Virus record (IMG/VR): IMGVR_UViG_3300030102_001148
Location: 1 to 20,063 of that record
Length of the DNA: 20,063 bases
Direction: 5' to 3' (one strand)
Source of the DNA: a virus
The translations under genes were made by a program, and so were the position numbers. The notes beneath the pieces were generated by a model. That model saw nothing but the letters and a program-made list of their open reading frames with translations. It had not been told where the DNA came from and searched no databases. Positions 6,905 through 12,503 of the stretch are shown piece after piece; the first letter of the stretch is position 1; every line of letters starts with the position of its first letter.

Positions 6905-7584
6905 TACTCATCTTTCGCATATAGATTATCAAAAATTTGATTTACGTCCATCGTATAGTCTAAATCAGATTTTGAATAGTGAATATGCTGTGATGGACGA
7001 AAGTCTGGAGGACCGCTACCGGTTTCGAACCATGCTGGGTGCGTAACACGGACTCGATTATTAGGCAGCGCTACAATATTTCCTGTCCATCTACCTGCGT
7101 CCAACAACTCTAAAACATGACTTTGTTTATGCTGTGCCGGATCATCTGCCACTTCACTTTCTGTGTAATCCACAGTAAAATAGTATTTAGCAGGATAAAA
7201 CTCACCGTCGATTTTTGCTAACCACGGACACGGATGCGCTCGATCTAAACGGTAAACTGCATGCGTATGGGACATACAATCCCACGGCTGAGCAAAATGC
7301 ACAGGCATGGGTTCCGGCCATTTTTCAAACGGTGTATCACCAACTAGCGCGGTAATCGGCATACGCGCCCACATCGCTCCGCCGTGAACATTTTGTTCCT
7401 CGGTTTCTTCGTCTACTTCAAAACCTGTAAACAAAACTTGAAAGCTCAAACAACGACTCGGAATCGTTGTCACAGCAATCGCCATAGCGTGTAAAAACTC
7501 GCCATGATATTTCATATGGTTATGCGTGTACTCTCTTCGCACCCAGCACTTGAAATGCGAAATATTGCTTTGTAAATATGGCAA
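6904..7584 (-). CDS. Conserved marine phage neck-region protein, TTG start
   Basis: I chose a TTG start at 7584, giving MPYLQSNISHFKCWVRREYT. This opening recurs in marine phage homologues I recall, and the next in-frame ATG (residue 24) would remove it. The 226-residue protein is rich in aromatic and His residues, with HNHMKYHGEF, FEKWPEPMPVHFAQPWDCM, YFTVDYTE, HVLELLDAG, PNNRVRVTHPAWF and HIHYSKSDLDY. No catalytic signature is recognisable and there is no signal peptide or membrane span. A weak GGGAAG ribosome site lies in the end of the preceding gene, whose TAA is two bases before the start. Its stop overlaps the ATG of the connector gene (TAATG). The position suggests a neck or tail component; the function is unknown. 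Confidence 0.66.
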   Translation of the reverse strand: MPYLQSNISHFKCWVRREYTHNHMKYHGEFLHAMAIAVTTIPSRCLSFQVLFTGFEVDEETEEQNVHGGAMWARMPITALVGDTPFEKWPEPMPVHFAQPWDCMSHTHAVYRLDRAHPCPWLAKIDGEFYPAKYYFTVDYTESEVADDPAQHKQSHVLELLDAGRWTGNIVALPNNRVRVTHPAWFETGSGPPDFRPSQHIHYSKSDLDYTMDVNQIFDNLYAKDE

Positions 7585-7585
7585 G

Positions 7586-7906
7586 TTACTTCCCGGCTTT
7601 TACTCTTTTTATAGCAGCATTCAGACCCCCCGCAGATCCACCTTTGGATCTCCGACGAACACCACCAACTGCACCGCCTTTTGCCATACCCTTTGGACGT
7701 CCACCGCCCATCATACGGTTGACCATTTTATCGTCAACAAAGCCACCTAAAGCCATCTCAGAAACATCCACAATTTTACCGGGATTAAGTTCTTCAACAG
7801 CCGGATCAGGCACCATACGTCTCGGTGCGCCACCAGCGGCACCACCCTTTGACATTCTCCTAACGCCGCCTCTTGCGCCGCCTTTCGCCATACCTTTTTT
7901 CTTCAT
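7586..7906 (-). CDS. Small Gly/Lys/Arg-rich basic protein with a duplicated motif
   Basis: This 106-residue protein has two near-identical 23-residue arms, at 4-26 and 72-94, each of the form KGMAKGGAxGGVRRxSKGGx followed by AGG; only three positions differ. Between them is a less basic linker (31-68) containing PDPAVEELNPGKIVDVSEMA and FVDDKMVNRMM. It has 24 Lys/Arg and 7 Asp/Glu by hand count. The Gly/Lys/Arg arms are probably unstructured and suited to nucleic-acid binding; similar AKGGA..GG tracts occur in small marine phage proteins. It starts on a TAATG junction and ends two bases before the TTG start of the next gene. No family function is known to me. It could be virion-internal and DNA-binding, or a low-complexity structural tail protein. 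Confidence 0.7.
   Translation of the reverse strand: MKKKGMAKGGARGGVRRMSKGGAAGGAPRRMVPDPAVEELNPGKIVDVSEMALGGFVDDKMVNRMMGGGRPKGMAKGGAVGGVRRRSKGGSAGGLNAAIKRVKAGK
7625..7897 (-). repeat. Pair of 69-base direct repeats inside the Gly/Lys/Arg-rich gene
   Basis: The two copies lie at 7829-7897 and 7625-7693, in the same frame and orientation, and encode the duplicated basic arms (20 of 23 residues identical). The unrelated spacer encodes the acidic linker. An internal duplication is the simplest origin. Confidence 0.85.
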
Positions 7907-8193
7907 TACGATTTCCTTTTCTTCCGCCGTAAAGGTTTAACATTACGAGGCTTACCCTTAGTGGGCTGACCTAATTTTACCTTCTGACGAATTCTACTTC
8001 TTTTTTCAGAAGCTGTCAACTCGCCTGTAGTCTTAGGGGTTTTAGAACTAATCCTTTTGGAAGGGCGACAGTAAGGTGTACCTCTTTTTTCGCCTTTACG
8101 ACGACCACATTTTTTGCCGGTGCGAACATCTTTCCAGTCTTCTTTAAACCATCGTTTAAGAGCAAGACCAGCTTTTGTTTTTCGAACAGCCAT
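7906..8193 (-). CDS. Basic DUF5872-like phage protein
   Basis: The 95-residue protein has 36 Lys/Arg against 6 Asp/Glu by hand count. The diagnostic stretch is RWFKEDWKDVRTGKKCGRRK (about 14-33) followed by GEKRGTPYCRPSKR and ISSKTPKT. I recall this pattern as DUF5872, found in marine phages and some large eukaryotic DNA viruses; its function is unknown. The two cysteines, C29 and C42, are the only ones and lie within the conserved block, so they may form a disulfide or bind metal. The C-terminal third is a Lys/Arg-rich, probably disordered tail. The start has a TGAGGA ribosome site made from the stop of the preceding gene, and its TAA overlaps the next ATG. A virion-associated or DNA-binding role is an inference from charge and location. 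Confidence 0.75.
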   Translation of the reverse strand: MAVRKTKAGLALKRWFKEDWKDVRTGKKCGRRKGEKRGTPYCRPSKRISSKTPKTTGELTASEKRSRIRQKVKLGQPTKGKPRNVKPLRRKKRKS

Positions 8194-8200
8194 AAAATCC

Positions 8201-8491
8201 TCAGGCGTACTTTGTCACTTTTCGTCTATCCGACATGACTTTTCCGCAGCCTCTTGCAACATTTTTTTGAGAACTCGCTCTTTTTCTTCTATTCGCTGCA
8301 CGTTCCAATGCCTTGCCATAGCCTCCTCCAGCCGCTCTCGCGACTCCAGAAGACGATTTTTTACGTTTTTTAGATTTTCCGTAGTTAGCTGCTCCGACTT
8401 TTCGGCATTTAGCAATCGCTCCAGACGCATACGCTGATGGGAAAACCTTATAGCGAGCTTTAACTTTTCTGTAACAAGCATCTTTAGGCAT
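8201..8491 (-). CDS. Small basic phage protein with a conserved DACY..KVKARYKVFPSAYASG domain
   Basis: The 96-residue protein begins MPKDACYRKVKARYKVFPSA, then YASGAIAKCRKVGAANYG. I recall this 40-residue module from many marine phage small proteins, where it appears alone or fused to Lys-rich tails; no function is known. The middle (38-76) is a basic low-complexity linker with two KKRKK-like clusters and a Gly-rich hinge. The end, GCGKVMSDRRKVTKYA, is a second motif I recall as a C-terminal tail in other small marine phage proteins. There are 29 Lys/Arg and 3 Asp/Glu. A strong AAGGAGGA ribosome site precedes the ATG, which lies eight bases inside the previous gene. An overlapping 88-codon frame on the same strand is a shadow. 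The charge suggests DNA or RNA contact. Confidence 0.76.
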   Translation of the reverse strand: MPKDACYRKVKARYKVFPSAYASGAIAKCRKVGAANYGKSKKRKKSSSGVARAAGGGYGKALERAANRRKRASSQKNVARGCGKVMSDRRKVTKYA

Positions 8492-8774
8492 CTTTTTTAG
8501 TCCTCCTTATGCTTTCTTTACCTTGACGAAAAATTTTAGCAACTTCTGTTTTGCCCATAACTTTCGCCCTTTGCTCACCTACCGTTAATATTTGTATTTT
8601 TCTTGCGAAAGACTTTTTAACCTTTTTTACTTTTGCAACGGTTGCTCTAGCATCCGCAGGAGTAGCAAATTTTATTCTAACAGTGTCCTTAGGGTTCTCA
8701 TCAGTGTACAGTCTACGTCCTGATCCTTTTGGTTTTTTGCCTGTGCCAACTTTTGGATCCTTAGGCTTTGCCAC
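8484..8774 (-). CDS. Small basic conserved phage protein, GTG start
   Basis: The 96-residue protein starts with GTG at 8774, preceded by a GGAG ribosome site eight bases upstream, and reads MAKPKDPKVGTGKKPKGSGR. It continues with RLYTDENPKDTVRIKFATPA, then DARATVAKVKKVKKSFARK, and ends IQILTVGEQRAKVMGKTEVA followed by a Lys/Arg tail. Unlike its neighbours it looks folded: a beta strand (VRIKFAT), a helix (ADARATVAKVKKV) and a second strand and helix. The motif KFATPADARATVAKVK is familiar from cyanophage and pelagic phage proteins of unknown role. There are 29 Lys/Arg and 9 Asp/Glu by hand count. It overlaps the previous gene by 14 bases and the next by 8. Function unknown; a nucleic-acid-binding or virion-internal role is possible. 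Confidence 0.74.
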   Translation of the reverse strand: MAKPKDPKVGTGKKPKGSGRRLYTDENPKDTVRIKFATPADARATVAKVKKVKKSFARKIQILTVGEQRAKVMGKTEVAKIFRQGKESIRRTKKDA

Positions 8775-8922
8775 GTCTTTTTCTCCTACCAGCGCAATGT
8801 GCGCGTTCGCTAAAACCCCTAGGTTTTTTGCAATTTATGGACTTCTTTCGTTTTGCACTCCACTTACGTTTTTGCGGCGGCTTCGAAACCTGTTGCCGCA
8901 TCTGTGCACGACCCATCACCAT
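8761..8922 (-). CDS. Very small basic Cys-containing protein, start set by a TAATG junction
   Basis: I place the start at ATG 8922, giving 53 residues (MVMGRAQMRQQVSKPPQKRK...). A longer reading from GTG at 8976 has no ribosome site and would overlap a real gene in another frame. The ATG at 8922 shares its A with the TAA of that upstream gene, a coupling used repeatedly in this operon. The protein has 20 Lys/Arg and one acidic residue. The motif SINCKKPRGFSERAHCAG (about 28-45) matches a pattern I recall from many marine phage small proteins (CxxPKGFSxxxHC), which might be a Cys/His metal-binding knuckle. Only two Cys and one His are seen, so metal binding is uncertain. Its end overlaps the next gene by 14 bases. 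The function is unknown. Confidence 0.66.
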   Translation of the reverse strand: MVMGRAQMRQQVSKPPQKRKWSAKRKKSINCKKPRGFSERAHCAGRRKRRGKA

Positions 8923-9080
8923 TAGATAAGCTGCTCTAAACCTGCAGCGACAACGATCAGAACCATAATACCCCACATACGGTTATCGAGCGACTTCAAC
9001 TTATCTTGAATATCAGCATACCGTTGGCTGCAATCAGCTTCGTGTTTTTCTAAAAGTTTTAAAACTTCTTCGGCTCTCAT
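8922..9080 (-). CDS. 52-residue single-span membrane protein (XhlA/holin-like)
   Basis: This short gene reads MRAEEVLKLLEKHEADCSQR, then YADIQDKLKSLDNRMWGIMV, and ends LIVVAAGLEQLI. Residues 1-33 form a charged amphipathic helix with heptad-like Leu/Ile spacing; residues 35-48 are a hydrophobic, probably membrane-spanning segment. The EKHEADCSQRY..I..KL plan is that of small phage proteins compared with hemolysin XhlA, which assist host lysis in some Gram-positive phages; the homology is by eye. Both ends are stop/start overlaps: its ATG at 9080 shares a base with the TAA of the gene before it, and its TAA at 8922 shares a base with the next ATG. It lies inside a run of basic proteins, so a lysis, spanin-like or membrane-anchoring role are all possible. 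Confidence 0.72.
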   Translation of the reverse strand: MRAEEVLKLLEKHEADCSQRYADIQDKLKSLDNRMWGIMVLIVVAAGLEQLI

Positions 9081-9364
9081 TAACACTTCCATCTTCTACG
9101 AGCTTGACGCAACCGCGAGTTCGGGTTTTTTGCTGCCTTCGGAAACTTTTTCATCTGTCCAGCAGAACGAGCGCAAAAAGACTTACGCCTCTTTGCAGCT
9201 GCGCTACCCTTCTTAACTTTACCTGTAACAGCTGTCTTGAGCTTACTTCCGGGGTTTGCCCTTCTGTAAGCCGCAACACCGGCTCTAGTCATTCCCGCCC
9301 CAGCTTTTGTGGGGCGGAAATTCTTTTTGTTGCGCGGCGGCATTTTTGCCTTGCGCCTAGCCAT
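9080..9364 (-). CDS. Highly basic DUF6321-like phage protein with no acidic residues
   Basis: The 94-residue protein has 32 Lys/Arg and neither Asp nor Glu. The conserved order is MPPRNKKNFRPTKAGAGMTR (8-27), AGVAAYRRANPGSKLKTAVT (28-47), then AAKRRKSFCARSAGQMKK and NPNSRLRQARRRWKC at the end. I recall this as DUF6321, present in marine phages and some giant viruses, function unknown. The two cysteines (C64 and the C-terminal residue C94) are in the positions I recall for the family. It begins on a TAATG junction with the structural gene before it and ends on another with the membrane protein. The absence of acidic residues resembles protamines more than folded enzymes. A DNA-binding or virion-internal role is therefore the leading guess, unproven. 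Confidence 0.78.
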   Translation of the reverse strand: MARRKAKMPPRNKKNFRPTKAGAGMTRAGVAAYRRANPGSKLKTAVTGKVKKGSAAAKRRKSFCARSAGQMKKFPKAAKNPNSRLRQARRRWKC

Positions 9365-9768
9365 TAACCATATTCCTTACGCATGTAGAGAATAATGGTG
9401 TAGGTATCAGCGCTAGTGTGGCCGACCGTGGTAAATTTTATATCCCCTGTTTTACCCGAACCTGAATTATTAGTCAGTCCGCCAAACGAGGAATAGTCAT
9501 GATTACCACTTTGGTTTTCGCCCAGCTCAATACAAAGAAGATCAGTAGTAGCGTCCCATAAAATTTGGACTTTCATTCCGATACACTGCCACCAGATGCG
9601 TTCAATAGAAACGCCTGTGCAAGTGGTGCCATCAGAATTAGCCGCAAGAGCGCTAACGTCTACTTTCGTAACAGCTGATTCACCCGTACCGTCTGAAATA
9701 TTTGTTAATTTCAGAACAGCAGTTTTTTCACCGTCGACAAGGGTCTGTGAGGCTACAGCATCAGCCAT
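9364..9768 (-). CDS. Putative virion structural protein
   Basis: The 134-residue protein begins MADAVASQTLVDGEKTAVLK and continues LTNISDGTGESAVTKVDVSA, SIERIWWQCIGMKVQILWDA and GGLTNNSGSGKTGDIKFTTV, ending YTIILYMRKEYG. The plan of alternating beta strands with a Trp pair in the middle and a final strand is one I recall from conserved structural proteins of cyanophages and pelagiphages. No enzymatic motif, signal or membrane segment is present. A very strong ribosome site (AAGGAGGT) is built around the stop codon of the preceding gene, eleven bases before the ATG, suggesting high expression. Its TAA overlaps the next ATG. It may be a capsid decoration or fibre-related protein; the role is not established. 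Confidence 0.68.
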   Translation of the reverse strand: MADAVASQTLVDGEKTAVLKLTNISDGTGESAVTKVDVSALAANSDGTTCTGVSIERIWWQCIGMKVQILWDATTDLLCIELGENQSGNHDYSSFGGLTNNSGSGKTGDIKFTTVGHTSADTYTIILYMRKEYG

Positions 9769-9778
9769 GTTAACCTCC

Positions 9779-10402
9779 TTAGAATACTGAGTATTCTAGT
9801 TCAACCGTAAAACGCCCAGCGGTCACATCAGCATTAACAGTGGTAGTTGCAACAGCGTATAAATGAGTGCTTGCAATAGCCGCCGTCACATTAGGAACAA
9901 AGATATGATAGTTCCCGGCTGTGTCGTTGAAGTTAATGTCGATTTCAGTAATCGACTGAGTCGCGCTTAACTGTTCGTGGAAGGACGTAACGCCCGCACC
10001 CACAATCTCTGTGCCTGAAGATACCGCTGCGTTTGTCGCGGTTCCGCTGGTAGCACTAAGTTGCAGGTTTCCAACCAAAGTTTGACCAGCGGCAGTTGTA
10101 ATTCCAATCAAAGCCCTGTGGATAAAAAACTTTGATGGGGTTACGAGGCCATCGGGTGCGTCTGTATTAAGCGTTCCAAGCTCTACAAGAACATCCCCAT
10201 CTGCGTATGCAGTGCTGGCCGCATCAGTAGCGGCTAAAGATCCAGCAAAAGACTGAATCTTTCTTGTTCCCATAGAAACGAGTTGACCGGTAGAGTTAAC
10301 AGAAAAACCAGTTTCTGTAATAGCACCCGTGGTGCTGCTTTCATTGATCACATTAAATCCGCCCTTAGAGCGGACCGGACCTGAGAAGGTAGTATTTGCC
10401 AT
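9779..10402 (-). CDS. Putative virion structural protein, first gene after the capsid terminator
   Basis: The 207-residue protein opens MANTTFSGPVRSKGGFNVIN, a start I recall from many marine phage virion proteins. It has a Ser/Thr/Ala-rich composition with almost no charged clusters, no cysteine, and repeated beta-like strands (GFSVNSTGQLVSMGTRK, KFFIHRALIGITT, EIDINFNDTAGNYHIFVPN, GRFTVELEYSVF). It is the first gene after the rho-independent terminator that follows the major capsid gene, so it depends either on read-through or on its own promoter; I see no convincing sigma-70 promoter. An AGGAGA ribosome site lies six bases before the ATG, and a C(UUCG)G hairpin lies just upstream of it. 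The function is unknown; capsid fibre or decoration are reasonable guesses. Confidence 0.68.
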   Translation of the reverse strand: MANTTFSGPVRSKGGFNVINESSTTGAITETGFSVNSTGQLVSMGTRKIQSFAGSLAATDAASTAYADGDVLVELGTLNTDAPDGLVTPSKFFIHRALIGITTAAGQTLVGNLQLSATSGTATNAAVSSGTEIVGAGVTSFHEQLSATQSITEIDINFNDTAGNYHIFVPNVTAAIASTHLYAVATTTVNADVTAGRFTVELEYSVF

Positions 10403-10424
10403 TTAGATCTCCTGTCGTGGCAAG

Positions 10425-10442
10425 TGTCAGCCGAAGCTGTCA
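10425..10442 (-). promoter_or_regulatory. Small C(UUCG)G hairpin in the leader of the 9779-10402 gene
   Basis: On the minus strand TGACAGC-TTCG-GCTGACA can fold with the stem CAGC/GCTG closed by the unusually stable C(UUCG)G tetraloop, extended by two more pairs beyond an A-A mismatch. It lies between the capsid terminator and the ribosome site of the next gene. No U-tract follows, so it is not itself a terminator. It could protect or mark an mRNA 5' end created by processing. Confidence 0.45.
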
Positions 10443-10463
10443 GGGACGTAGTTACTATAAATG

Positions 10464-10492
10464 AAAAAAGGGCGACTGAAAAGCCGCCCTTT
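10464..10492 (-). terminator. Rho-independent terminator after the major capsid gene
   Basis: Reading the minus strand, AAAGGGCGGC pairs with GTCGCCCTTT around a six-base loop TTTTCA, giving ten pairs with one G-U, and runs into TTTTTT. It begins about 20 bases after the capsid stop codon. The plus strand lacks a comparable T-tract, so it acts on leftward transcripts. It is the only intrinsic terminator I found in the window. Confidence 0.88.
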
Positions 10493-10512
10493 GATCGTGT
10501 GTTTTGTAGGGT

Positions 10513-11421
10513 TTATGCCCCCGGCGAACCGAATACGCAACGCGGATCGGAGAAGCCAAAGCTGTAACGCTCACGAGCCTTAAACCGCATGTTGCCGGTG
10601 TCGAAGTCACCTTCCATCTGAGTACGGATCGGTGCACGTTCAAAGTGCTTGAAACCGTTTGGTGCGTCAGTCTTAATGAAGAACGCATCGGTATCCGTTA
10701 AGAAGTGGTTGATGACGTAGCCTTCCGACATCATGCCCATGCTGCGAAGAGCATTTACATCGTTGTCGGCAGTACCCGTACGAAGAGTCGAAGCCATCAG
10801 ACGCTCAGCGACAAACTGAAGTGCCGGAGGAATGATTAGCTTAGTACCACGAAGGGCGATTTTCAGACCACGCTCGTCGACGAAGCCCGAAATGCTAATC
10901 ATAGCATCTTCAAGCGAAGTCTCGTTCAGGTCTGCTGCAACAGATGGCTCATTTGCAAGCGTACCACCGCCAGAAAGCGGGTGGTCAGTTGCACAAAGCT
11001 CTTTGCCATCGCCGCCAGTAAAGCTGGAGTTGAAGGCGTTGTTAAGGACGTTAGCCGCCTTAACTTGCTTTGTGTGGGCCATCGAACGAGCCAGTGCGCG
11101 AGTGTAACGAGACGCCAGACGGTCGTACAGGTTATCCTCAATAGCTTCCTCGGTAATCGAGAAGGCTAGTGCAATGGTCTCGTGGGTGTAGCGGGAAGTG
11201 AACGACTCCTGTGCGTTGTCGAAATTAACCGCTCCACCTTCGTTTTTAGTCGGTGCTGCACCGAATCCGGTCAGCATGACTTCTTCTTCGAACGCACGAT
11301 CAGATGACTCGGTGTCGAAGATTTCAGCATGTTCGTTTTCGTAACGACCATACTCCATACCAAAGAGGGCGTTGAGACCGGGCTCAAGCTCTTTGGCGAG
11401 TTGCGCGCGTGAAATTGGCAT
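10513..11421 (-). CDS. Major capsid protein (Mu gpT-like, HK97 fold)
   Basis: The 302-residue protein matches the plan of Mu gpT-type major head subunits. It has an N-terminal arm (1-50), the extended region with FTSRYTHETIALAFSITEEA (74-93), and a long spine helix RLASRYTRALARSMAHTKQV (101-120) leading to AANVLNNAFNSSF. The hallmark LCATDHPLSGGG follows at 142-153. Later come the P-domain strands GTKLIIPPALQFVAERLM and DTDAFFIKTDAPNGFKHF, and the end RYSFGFSDPRCVFGSPGA. No propeptide is obvious, consistent with a separate scaffold gene. A GGGAGG ribosome site precedes the ATG. The gene is followed at once by a strong terminator, a common arrangement for the most abundant virion protein. The co-chaperonin upstream probably serves its folding. 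Confidence 0.9.
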   Translation of the reverse strand: MPISRAQLAKELEPGLNALFGMEYGRYENEHAEIFDTESSDRAFEEEVMLTGFGAAPTKNEGGAVNFDNAQESFTSRYTHETIALAFSITEEAIEDNLYDRLASRYTRALARSMAHTKQVKAANVLNNAFNSSFTGGDGKELCATDHPLSGGGTLANEPSVAADLNETSLEDAMISISGFVDERGLKIALRGTKLIIPPALQFVAERLMASTLRTGTADNDVNALRSMGMMSEGYVINHFLTDTDAFFIKTDAPNGFKHFERAPIRTQMEGDFDTGNMRFKARERYSFGFSDPRCVFGSPGA

Positions 11422-11437
11422 TATCTAGCCTCCCTCA

Positions 11438-12004
11438 TTAGGTGCCAGCGGTCTGCGTATACGCATGCTCGTTAATTAAAACGTATGCATTCGTGTTTGC
11501 AGAGCTGGTGTCGCTGTTGTCAGGATCCTTGGAGATGCCGATAATACGCAGTTGAGCAGCGGAAGCTCCAACAGTTGCCGAAATCTCAGTAGATGAAATA
11601 CCGGTTGTCGTTGAACCACTGGTCGTCGAAGTAGTGTCAGCATTTGCTCCAACGGCAGTATCCGCGAGAGTACCGTCGCACTGTACTTCAAATACAATGC
11701 GAGGGTCATCGTAAACTTGTGCGACAATGTCGCTAGCTGCGATGCTACCGGGATAGTAGTTGGAGTGGGTCGGCTTGCCCGTCGTTGGATCGGTATAGAA
11801 AACACCGTTGAAAACACCGACAATATCAGCCGAAGAAGAGGCTGCAATGTCGATATCACCATCTGCAGTCATAATGACCAGCGAACCCTGAAAAATAGCG
11901 TTCGAGGCACCTGACGGAATGGTGTATTCATTCGCAGTGAAGTTCGAAGTACCGCCCAAGGTACGGACTGGCTTTAAACCAAAAGCAAAATCTTTATTTG
12001 CCAT
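11438..12004 (-). CDS. Putative capsid accessory or decoration protein
   Basis: The 188-residue protein begins MANKDFAFGLKPVRTLGGTS and contains ASNAIFQGSLVIMTADGDI, DIVGVFNGVFYTD, PTHSNYYPGS, VYDDPRIVFEVQCDG and a closing LRIIGISKDPDNSDTS..NAYVLINEHAY. A Thr/Ser-rich insert (about 123-140) separates the two halves. I recall this order from a family encoded immediately beside the major capsid gene in many marine phages. Its beta-rich nature and location fit a head decoration protein, but it has no assigned function that I know. A strong AGGAGGA ribosome site lies in a short 37-base spacer, and the major capsid gene follows after 16 bases, so the two are expected to be co-expressed at high level. 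Confidence 0.68.
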   Translation of the reverse strand: MANKDFAFGLKPVRTLGGTSNFTANEYTIPSGASNAIFQGSLVIMTADGDIDIAASSSADIVGVFNGVFYTDPTTGKPTHSNYYPGSIAASDIVAQVYDDPRIVFEVQCDGTLADTAVGANADTTSTTSGSTTTGISSTEISATVGASAAQLRIIGISKDPDNSDTSSANTNAYVLINEHAYTQTAGT

Positions 12005-12041
12005 GTTTTCGTCCTCCTAAAAGGGCTAGAGAAAAAGCGGC

Positions 12042-12503
12042 CTACTTAGTGTTTGGGCCACCAAAGGTTACACGAGACTGCCGCTCCTGAGAGATCGGCA
12101 TGGAAGGGTGTTGCTCCTTCATGAGATCGTTATCAACCGCTGTCATCTGATCTGCAGTTTGCTGATCAAAATATTCAGCACGGCTTTCCGCGATCTCTTC
12201 TGGCACCTTGGTTAACATCAAACCGCCAACACCGATAACTCCTGCATGCCGACCATCGTCGATAGTAGGCGCGTCGAAGTCCGGGTAATCCTCTGCGCGA
12301 ACAGGTTCATAACCCTCACGAATCCGACCAGATACGTTCTTACGGTCTTCTTGACCACGAACCTCTGTACGAACCCATCTGAATTTATAGCCTTCAGGCG
12401 GCTGCGGTGCTTCAAGCGATGAAGCTGGTCTCCAAGGTTTTCTGCGCTCAGTCTTAGAGCGAGTTTCAGAAGCGCGAGGAGTCCTCTTGTTGATTTCCGA
12501 CAT
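12042..12503 (-). CDS. Conserved head-cassette protein between scaffold and capsid
   Basis: The 153-residue hydrophilic protein has a basic N-terminus (1-26, TPRASETRSKTERRKPWRP), then PPEGYKFRWVRTEVRGQED and NVSGRIREGYEPVRAEDYP (about 36-75), VIGVGGLMLTKVPEEI (89-104) and an Arg/Gln-rich end with SQERQSRVTFGGPNTK. I recall this pattern (RWVRT, KNVSxRxREG(W/Y)EPV, GGLxLxKxPxE, final TFG) from proteins lying between scaffold and capsid genes in marine phages. Its ATG directly follows the scaffold TAA, with the scaffold's last codons supplying AAGGAGG. The constant location argues for a role in head assembly, perhaps as an internal or scaffold-associated component, but no biochemical function is known. 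Confidence 0.7.
   Translation of the reverse strand: MSEINKRTPRASETRSKTERRKPWRPASSLEAPQPPEGYKFRWVRTEVRGQEDRKNVSGRIREGYEPVRAEDYPDFDAPTIDDGRHAGVIGVGGLMLTKVPEEIAESRAEYFDQQTADQMTAVDNDLMKEQHPSMPISQERQSRVTFGGPNTK

Noticed and set aside
8215-8481. An 88-codon same-strand frame inside the DACY-motif gene
   Set aside because: The overlapping 96-codon frame has a strong AAGGAGGA site and conserved-looking motifs; this one has neither.
8551-8925. A hydrophobic 124-codon plus-strand frame that resembles a membrane protein
   Set aside because: It is antisense to Lys-rich genes; complementing AAA/AAG codons gives TTT/CTT, so hydrophobicity is an artefact. No ribosome site is visible.
10440-10470. T4-type late promoter (TATAAATG) near the capsid terminator
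   Set aside because: The near-match reads on the plus strand, where no gene follows. On the minus strand TATAGT has no acceptable -35 partner.
11476-11862. A 128-codon same-strand frame within the capsid accessory gene
   Set aside because: It is out of frame with the gene that has an AGGAGGA site and a family-like opening, and its product is low-complexity without motifs.
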